A stretch of DNA of 46,204 bases from Nemertoderma westbladi (Eukaryota; Xenacoelomorpha; Nemertodermatida; Nemertodermatidae), in the NCBI GenBank assembly GCA_032718475.1, contig JAUCBJ010004836.1:1-46204 (forward strand), in the 5' to 3' direction. The notes beneath the pieces were generated by a model. That model saw only the letters and a list, made by a program, of their open reading frames with translations, had not been told where the DNA came from and ran no database searches. The translations under genes and the position numbers were made by a program. This document shows positions 41,301 through 46,204 of the stretch, in pieces. Each line of letters starts with the position of its first letter. The stretch's first letter is position 1.

Positions 41301-42286
41301 TCGAAAACCCTTGATCGAATTTTTTCCTTGAAAATATGTGAATGTACAGTTAGTGGACCCGCATCTAACGATATATCACAATCCATATTTCGGATGACAG
41401 GTACCGGTGAAATCAGACTTTACCGAAAAAAATTCAAATTTTAGCTACTCATGTCTGACTATCTCGAAAACTATAATAGGTATGGAAATACTTTCACTGC
41501 AAGAAATGTTCGCCTATCCAATGCGCTTCTAACTCTGTGCTCGGATTTTGCATAGTGTCAAAACCTACAACTTAACCCCCCCAGCGGAGGGAACGGAGTG
41601 ACCGGAGCGCCAGTACTATCTTTCATTATTATGAAGTAATAAGGGCGGTGGGTGGGGTAGGTGGTGAACACTATTTATAGGGTGGAGGGAGGGTCTAGTA
41701 TATTACTTTAGGATATTTGATTTCTTTGCAATATAGTTTAGCTGCCTCAGTCTTATTTGTAATATGTTATACATTATATCAAATTATATAAAGTTTTAAC
41801 ATACTACATTGTCTACCTGTAGGAGAAATATACAATGTAGGGCTCATAATATATTTATAAATAGATTTAGTATATTTACATTGTATAACAGAGTTAATTG
41901 ATACTATTACGGTATTATACTAAAGACGCCGCTTTGATATATCTGATCAAATGGCAATTTCTTGTATATTATCTATTTCACTATCTTGGGTATATCATTC
42001 AATTTCTAAAACTATAATAATAAACATTTACTTCACTTCTTGTTTACTCGCATGGATATATTGATATAAAACACTTCAGTATAATATCTTATAGGGCCAA
42101 ACACAGATTAATCGGAATAATATGTTTAATTATTATTACAATTGGCACATTGAAGTAAGTAGTACATGAGTTTGATAAAATAATTATGAATCTGTATCTT
42201 ATTCTACTTTGTCTATATGATTATGTTATATAATAATGTTACTTTATCACTTTGGTTTAAACCGATCTCCTTTACTATTACTTACT
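41301..42286. other. AT-rich intronic stretch
   Basis: No gene. About 41570-41700 is locally GC-rich (GCGGAGGGAACGGAGTGACC and GGGTGGGGTAGG); the rest is AT-rich with no repeat I can name. Confidence 0.5.
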
Positions 42287-42340
42287 ACTTATACTACTAC
42301 TACTACTACTATTACTACTACTGCTACTGACTACTACAGA
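42287..42340 (+). repeat. (TAC)n microsatellite
   Basis: Mostly TACTACTACTAC with single changes, about 50 bp upstream of the LINE 3' half. On the minus strand it reads (GTA)n, like the 3' tails of LINEs here. Confidence 0.75.
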
Positions 42341-42389
42341 GTTATATATTATAAGAGGATGGGGTTCGTGATTATTAGTTATTATACAA

Positions 42390-43290
42390 GTGCCCCTCGG
42401 CTATAGAGAGTCCACCCTCGGTTGCTTACTGGATTACACAATGAGGACGGCCACAAAGGGTGAAGATCTGGGATTCACACTTCAAGAACGCAGAAGTAGT
42501 AGATATCCGGCAACTACAGTCACAGACACCGACTTTACGGATGACATCGCCCTGCTGCTCTCTAAGCTAGCAGATGCACAGCTTCTACTAAATAAAGTGG
42601 AGAGGGCTGCTAAGGAGGTTGGATTGCATATAAATGCTACCAAGACCGAATTCATGACCTTTAATGTTGATGGAAACTTGACAACCATTAATAGTAATCA
42701 ACTAAGGAAGGTTGACGACTTCCAGTACCTTGGGTCATGGATAGAGAGTAGCAAAAAGACATAGAAGTTATGAAAGCAAATGCATGGGTAGTTCTATTAA
42801 ATATTGATACCGTATGGAAATCAGACACCTCTGCAGGCATCTGAAGACCAAATTACTTCAAGCCCTATAGTGGAAAGTTTACTTTTATACGGGGGTGAGA
42901 ACTGGACACTGACAAAATTACTTAACGAATTTATGGTTGTTTCAAAGAGTACTAAGGGAAACCATAAAATGAGCTGGAGACAACACATAACAAACACAAA
43001 GCTTTATGGTAGTACCACCTATATCAAGATTAAGATTAAGCATGCAGATTAAGATTCAGTGGGCACTGCAGGAGAATTAAACTTGAGGTCATACCAGATC
43101 CACTTTTCTGGCAACAAGGAAAGCATAGCTGTGGACGACAGGCTATGACATATATATAGACCAACTTGAAAAGGATACTGGACTTGAGAGAAACGAAATT
43201 GCGAGTATGGAATCTCCAAATATGGAGAAGGGGCAATTCATTTCCATTGTCCGACTCGCTCGACCTAGTAGTAGTAGTAGTAGCAGTAAA
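42390..43290 (+). mobile_element. LINE fragment, C-terminal half of RT and 3' tail
   Basis: Frames encode LLDYTMRTATKG, YPATTVTDTDFTDDIALLL (the catalytic FADD is changed to FTDD), NKVERAAKEVGLHINATKTEF and VDDFQYLGSWIESS. In shifted frames follow LLYGGENWTLTK, SWRQHITNTKLYG, FSG-like and GRQAMTYI, LEKDTGLERNEIAS and VRLARPSSSSSSSK. It ends in (TAG)n at about 43268-43285. Several frameshifts; not functional. It begins near the residue where the fragment at 39106-39620 stops. Confidence 0.8.
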
Positions 43291-43641
43291 TATGGCAATT
43301 ATTTAATTTTGATCTGGGCAAGAATTCAAATCGTCAAAAAGTATATTTATCCTTTAGGTAGTGTATCTGGCAGCATTAATTGTTTAGATTTTAAAGATTA
43401 TTTTGAGATAATTATATACAGATAATATACAGAGATTCAAAAATTGGGATTTTCGAAAAATTTACAAATATCAAAATAACAAACAAATTCCTTTAAACAA
43501 ACCATCAAGGTAAACAAACCACCACCCATTTATTAATAGTATGTTAGTGCTTTCAACGGTAATACAAGAACAGCGACAATTTTAACCAGTAACCATTACA
43601 TTATATTAAATTACGGTAACAACGCATTTACTTGAACCTAC

Positions 43642-43843
43642 CGAGAATGCTAAAGACCACGGTTCCAGCGTAGATGGAAGTAAGACAGTTAATTATTGAG
43701 ACACGGATAGCGTCACGGAAGGTGTTGTTACCAGGTGGATTATAGCTGGACATCGCAATGAGGCCACCAGAGGAGAGCGAGAGAGAGAAGAAGATTTGGG
43801 TTGCTGCCTCCAACCAAACTTCAGGATCCCCCAATCGATACCA
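43642..43843 (-). CDS. SLC6 transporter exon (helices 6-7)
   Basis: Acceptor TTTCATGCAG (AG at 43845-43844), donor CTCG|GTAGGT (GT at 43641-43640). 202 bp, phase 0 in, phase 1 out. It encodes WYRLGDPEVWLEAATQIFFS, LSLSSGGLIAMSSYN (the unwound helix 6 that lines the substrate and ion sites), PPGNNTFRDA, and helix 7 (IRVSIINCLTSIYAGTVVFS, ending ILG). VW.EA.TQIFFSL...GG.IA..SYN is a defining SLC6 motif; SLSL at this place is as in B0AT-like members. A second GT four bases downstream was not chosen because it breaks the frame to the next exon. Confidence 0.95.
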
Positions 43844-43911
43844 CTGCATGAAACATATAAACTTGTTATTATAACTTTTGTTTGGCAAAGCTTTGCAAAG
43901 TCGGCAAATGT

Positions 43912-43985
43912 TGGATCTAACTGGTTACCTCCGGGTTGGAAATCTTACACTCTAACCATTCAACTAGCGGCTCAGGTAAAAGGGA
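43912..43985 (-). mobile_element. tRNA-like SINE head, degenerate
   Basis: On the minus strand GAGCCGCTAGTTGAATGG, TTAGAGTGTAAGATTTCC and AACCAGTTAGATCC resemble A-box, anticodon and B-box parts of a tRNA-derived SINE. No body recognised. It lies about 70 bp upstream of the exon at 43843. Confidence 0.45.
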
Positions 43986-44231
43986 GACATAGAAATACTA
44001 CCTGATACCTTGTTTGTCCGCAAAAATTTACCTCCTCGTGGCCTCCCATCTGTCAATACCTTAATCTGTTGTAACTGTGCTCAACCCTACTGTACTTGGC
44101 CCTCTTTAACCACTCGCTACATGTTAGTAGATTTCGTCAGGTGGTGAGAGTTCGAAATCGTACTAATCATACGTTTAGTTAAATATCGACCTGCCGTCTT
44201 TCACTTTCACTCTGATTTCGGTCAGGGATAT

Positions 44232-44268
44232 CTTTTTGGCGGTAACGGGCGCTGTTACCGCCAAAAAG
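44232..44268. other. Perfect 15-bp stem hairpin
   Basis: CTTTTTGGCGGTAAC (44232-44246), loop GGGCGCT, exact reverse complement 44254-44268. It stands directly before the repeat array at 44270. Confidence 0.85.
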
Positions 44269-44269
44269 A

Positions 44270-44470
44270 AATCAGAATAGAACATCAGAAAACGGAAGTC
44301 AGAAACCGGAAGTCAGAAAATGGAACTCAGAAAAAAAGAAAAAAGAAATGAAAGTGAGAAAAAAGAAAAGGAAGTGAGAAAAAAGAATTGGAAGTGAGAA
44401 CAGAGAAATAGAAGCCAGTAAATGGAACTCAGAAAATGGAACTCAGAAATTAGAAGTCAGTCTGTCTGTC
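44270..44470 (+). repeat. 14-bp repeat array, AGAAAATGGAAGTC type
   Basis: Degenerate tandem units of AGAAA.NGGAAGTC. The array at 44950-45500 is the reverse complement of this type. Confidence 0.85.
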
Positions 44471-44949
44471 AGTCTGACTTTCAGACAGTAGCTTATTAAT
44501 TATCCCATCCAGCATTTCATTCCCAGGCGATGATGCTTATATTCAGGAACCTAGCAAGGCCTTGGCAGGCACCGGTATCTCTAGCCAAGGCTATGGATCT
44601 ACTTATTTATGTTCATATTTCTATTTTACAGCGCTGCAGTACGGGTACCGGTATAATATTGACAGAATACAATTATTTTAAATATTGCAACCCCCACTTC
44701 AAATATTTAATTTTGAGCCAGATAAGATTCCCCTAGTACCAGTACGTAGGAGAGATTTACACGATTCGATTATTATACTGGTGGTAGAGTCTGTATTTAG
44801 GGTTAACAATTTAATATAAGTTAATCAAGGTCTTGCATGCTTATATAAAGTATTTATGAGCACTTTTCCCCGTATTTTCTAAACCTCTTCCTATTTTGGG
44901 CGTTGCCTAGCATTGCCCAGCTGGATATAAATAGCACATGAGATATATT

Positions 44950-45500
44950 GCACTTTCTGACTTCCATATTCTGACTTCCATATTCTGACTTCCGTTTTCT
45001 GACTTCCATTTGCTGCCTTCCGTTTTCTGACTCCCATTTTCTGACTTCCGTTTTCTGACTTCCATTTACGGACTTCCATTTTCTTACTTTCATTTTCTGA
45101 CTTCCATTTGCTGCCTTCCGTTTTCTGTCTCCCATTTTCTGACTTCCGTTTTCTGACTTCCATTTACGGACTTCCATTTTCTTACTTTCATTTTCTGACT
45201 TCCATTTGCTGCCTTCCGTTTTCTGACTCCCATTTTCTAACTTCCGTTTTCTTACTTCCAATTTCTGACTTCCATTTTCTGACTTTCTCACTTCCATTTT
45301 CAGACTTTCACTTTCTGGCTTCCATTTTCTGACTTCCATTTATTTTTTTTCACTTCCACTTTCTGACTTTCATTTTTCTTTTCTGACTTCAATTTTCTCA
45401 CTTCCTCTTTCTTGCTTCCATTTTTCTGACTTCCTTTTCCTGTTCTGGCTTCCATTTCAATTTTCTGACTTCCATATTCTGAGTTCCGTTTTCTTGCTTA
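44950..45500 (-). repeat. 14-bp repeat array, GACTTCCATTTTCT type
   Basis: About 35-40 degenerate units of GACTTCCRTTTTCT. Longer blocks inside are repeated too (CTTCCATTTACGGACTTCC and CATTTGCTGCCTTCCG recur at about 110-bp spacing). The 161-codon minus-strand frame over it is only repeat translated in a 14-residue period. Confidence 0.9.
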
Positions 45501-45814
45501 TCACATGACCATGCTAGCACTCACGTATATTAATGTTAAGCTATTGTTTGGTGTATATTATTTATCTGTACAGTGCATTATAACCAACCTACATAGGTAA
45601 CTGCATCCTAATAGTATGCCATCACCAATAGATAGAGAGAGAAAGATTAATTGAGACAAAGTAACCAATTAATCAAAATGGCATCAGCCAATAGCAGAAC
45701 AGCTGCCCTGAAACCTCATTGTTCAGGGCAGAAACCATTAGCCCTCTCTGAATCTAACAGTTTATCTAGCAATATATTTATCCTCACCCATGTCTCCATA
45801 TTGAATGCACTCAC

Positions 45815-45925
45815 CTCGGGTGTGAACATTCGAGATAATCCATCCGCACATCCCGGAAGAGTAATACCCCGAAAGAAGAATATTGTTAGCACGAGGTAGG
45901 GAAACGAAGCCGTGAAATAGACAAC
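45815..45925 (-). CDS. SLC6 transporter exon (helix 5), first exon in the window
   Basis: Acceptor CGTATAG (AG at 45927-45926), donor CCCGAG|GTGAGT (GT at 45814-45813). 111 bp, exactly 37 codons in phase 0. It encodes [20 protein letters not shown] with helix 5, then [36 protein letters not shown] is one of the best-conserved SLC6 signatures. The Na+-site helices 1-4 would be in exons to the right of the window. Together with the other six exons it gives 441 residues of an expected 600-730. Confidence 0.95.
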
Positions 45926-46204
45926 CTATACGATGAAACAATTGCACTTACACATTATGCAAAACATTATTAATAATGAATTTAATTGTTGCTGAAATAA
46001 TTAAATTCTTTTTAAATTAATCATTGAACCAAATCCCTTTAAAATGTTATCTTATAGTCAAGTACAGAGACAGGGGGGGGAAATTTGACGCAAAACCCGC
46101 CTTGGCGAATTAATATCCCGCCTCAATGATAAATTATCAATTTAGGGAAGGAGCAGGTTACAGTGGTACGTTATTTTAACCAAAACAATAAACTAAACAC
46201 AATA
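45926..46204. other. Intron sequence at the window edge
   Basis: No further SLC6 exon, repeat array or RNA is visible on either strand in these 279 bases apart from a G8 run near 46073. Confidence 0.6.

Noticed and set aside
44854-45339. 161-codon Lys/Glu/Ser-rich minus-strand ORF
   Set aside because: It is the 14-bp repeat translated with a 14-residue period; the frame is open because the repeat lacks stops.

Overview
The window is metazoan nuclear DNA: AT-rich, split into introns with GT-AG borders, and full of retrotransposons, tRNA-derived SINEs, satellites and homopolymer runs. Nothing fixes the species. The mix of BEL/Pao LTR element, LINEs with (TAG)n tails, tRNA-SINEs and a transposon gene with a cysteine-rich tail fits a marine invertebrate; that is inference.

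The one clear host gene is the 3' half of an SLC6 sodium-coupled transporter on the minus strand. Seven exons (45815-45925, 43642-43843, 37003-37211, 33731-33935, 33433-33592, 28819-28981, 12684-12959) join in perfect phase (1326 bp, 441 residues plus stop). They cover transmembrane helices 5 to 12 and the whole C-terminus. Sequence around extracellular loop 4 and helix 8 places it with the neutral amino acid (B0AT, SLC6A15-20) branch. The exons encoding the N-terminal half lie beyond the right edge. A second possible host gene (first coding exon 2093-2660, minus) is unrecognised.

Nearly everything else is mobile or repetitive. Left part: an LTR-like fragment (1-230); a 2.6-kb DNA transposon with about 132-bp terminal inverted repeats (2847-5452), whose minus-strand gene is broken by a LINE fragment; a field of repeats carrying poly(C)/poly(G) tracts; and a 5'-truncated LINE with a 14-bp target duplication (8406-10420). 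The last SLC6 intron (12960-28818) holds a BEL/Pao element (13773-25734) with 1231-bp LTRs, a 5-bp target duplication and about nine LTR mismatches. It has gag and protease but no visible reverse transcriptase, RNase H or integrase. Next to it is a decayed plus-strand coding sequence swollen by a 21-unit minisatellite whose basic period is 69 bp (23 codons).

The right half holds SINEs, two further LINE pieces, a 162-bp satellite with palindromes, a TTAA-flanked 0.48-kb MITE, a 467-bp GATC-rich satellite, a LINE apparently split into 39.1 kb and 42.4 kb halves, and two inverted arrays of a 14-bp repeat. All lie within SLC6 introns.
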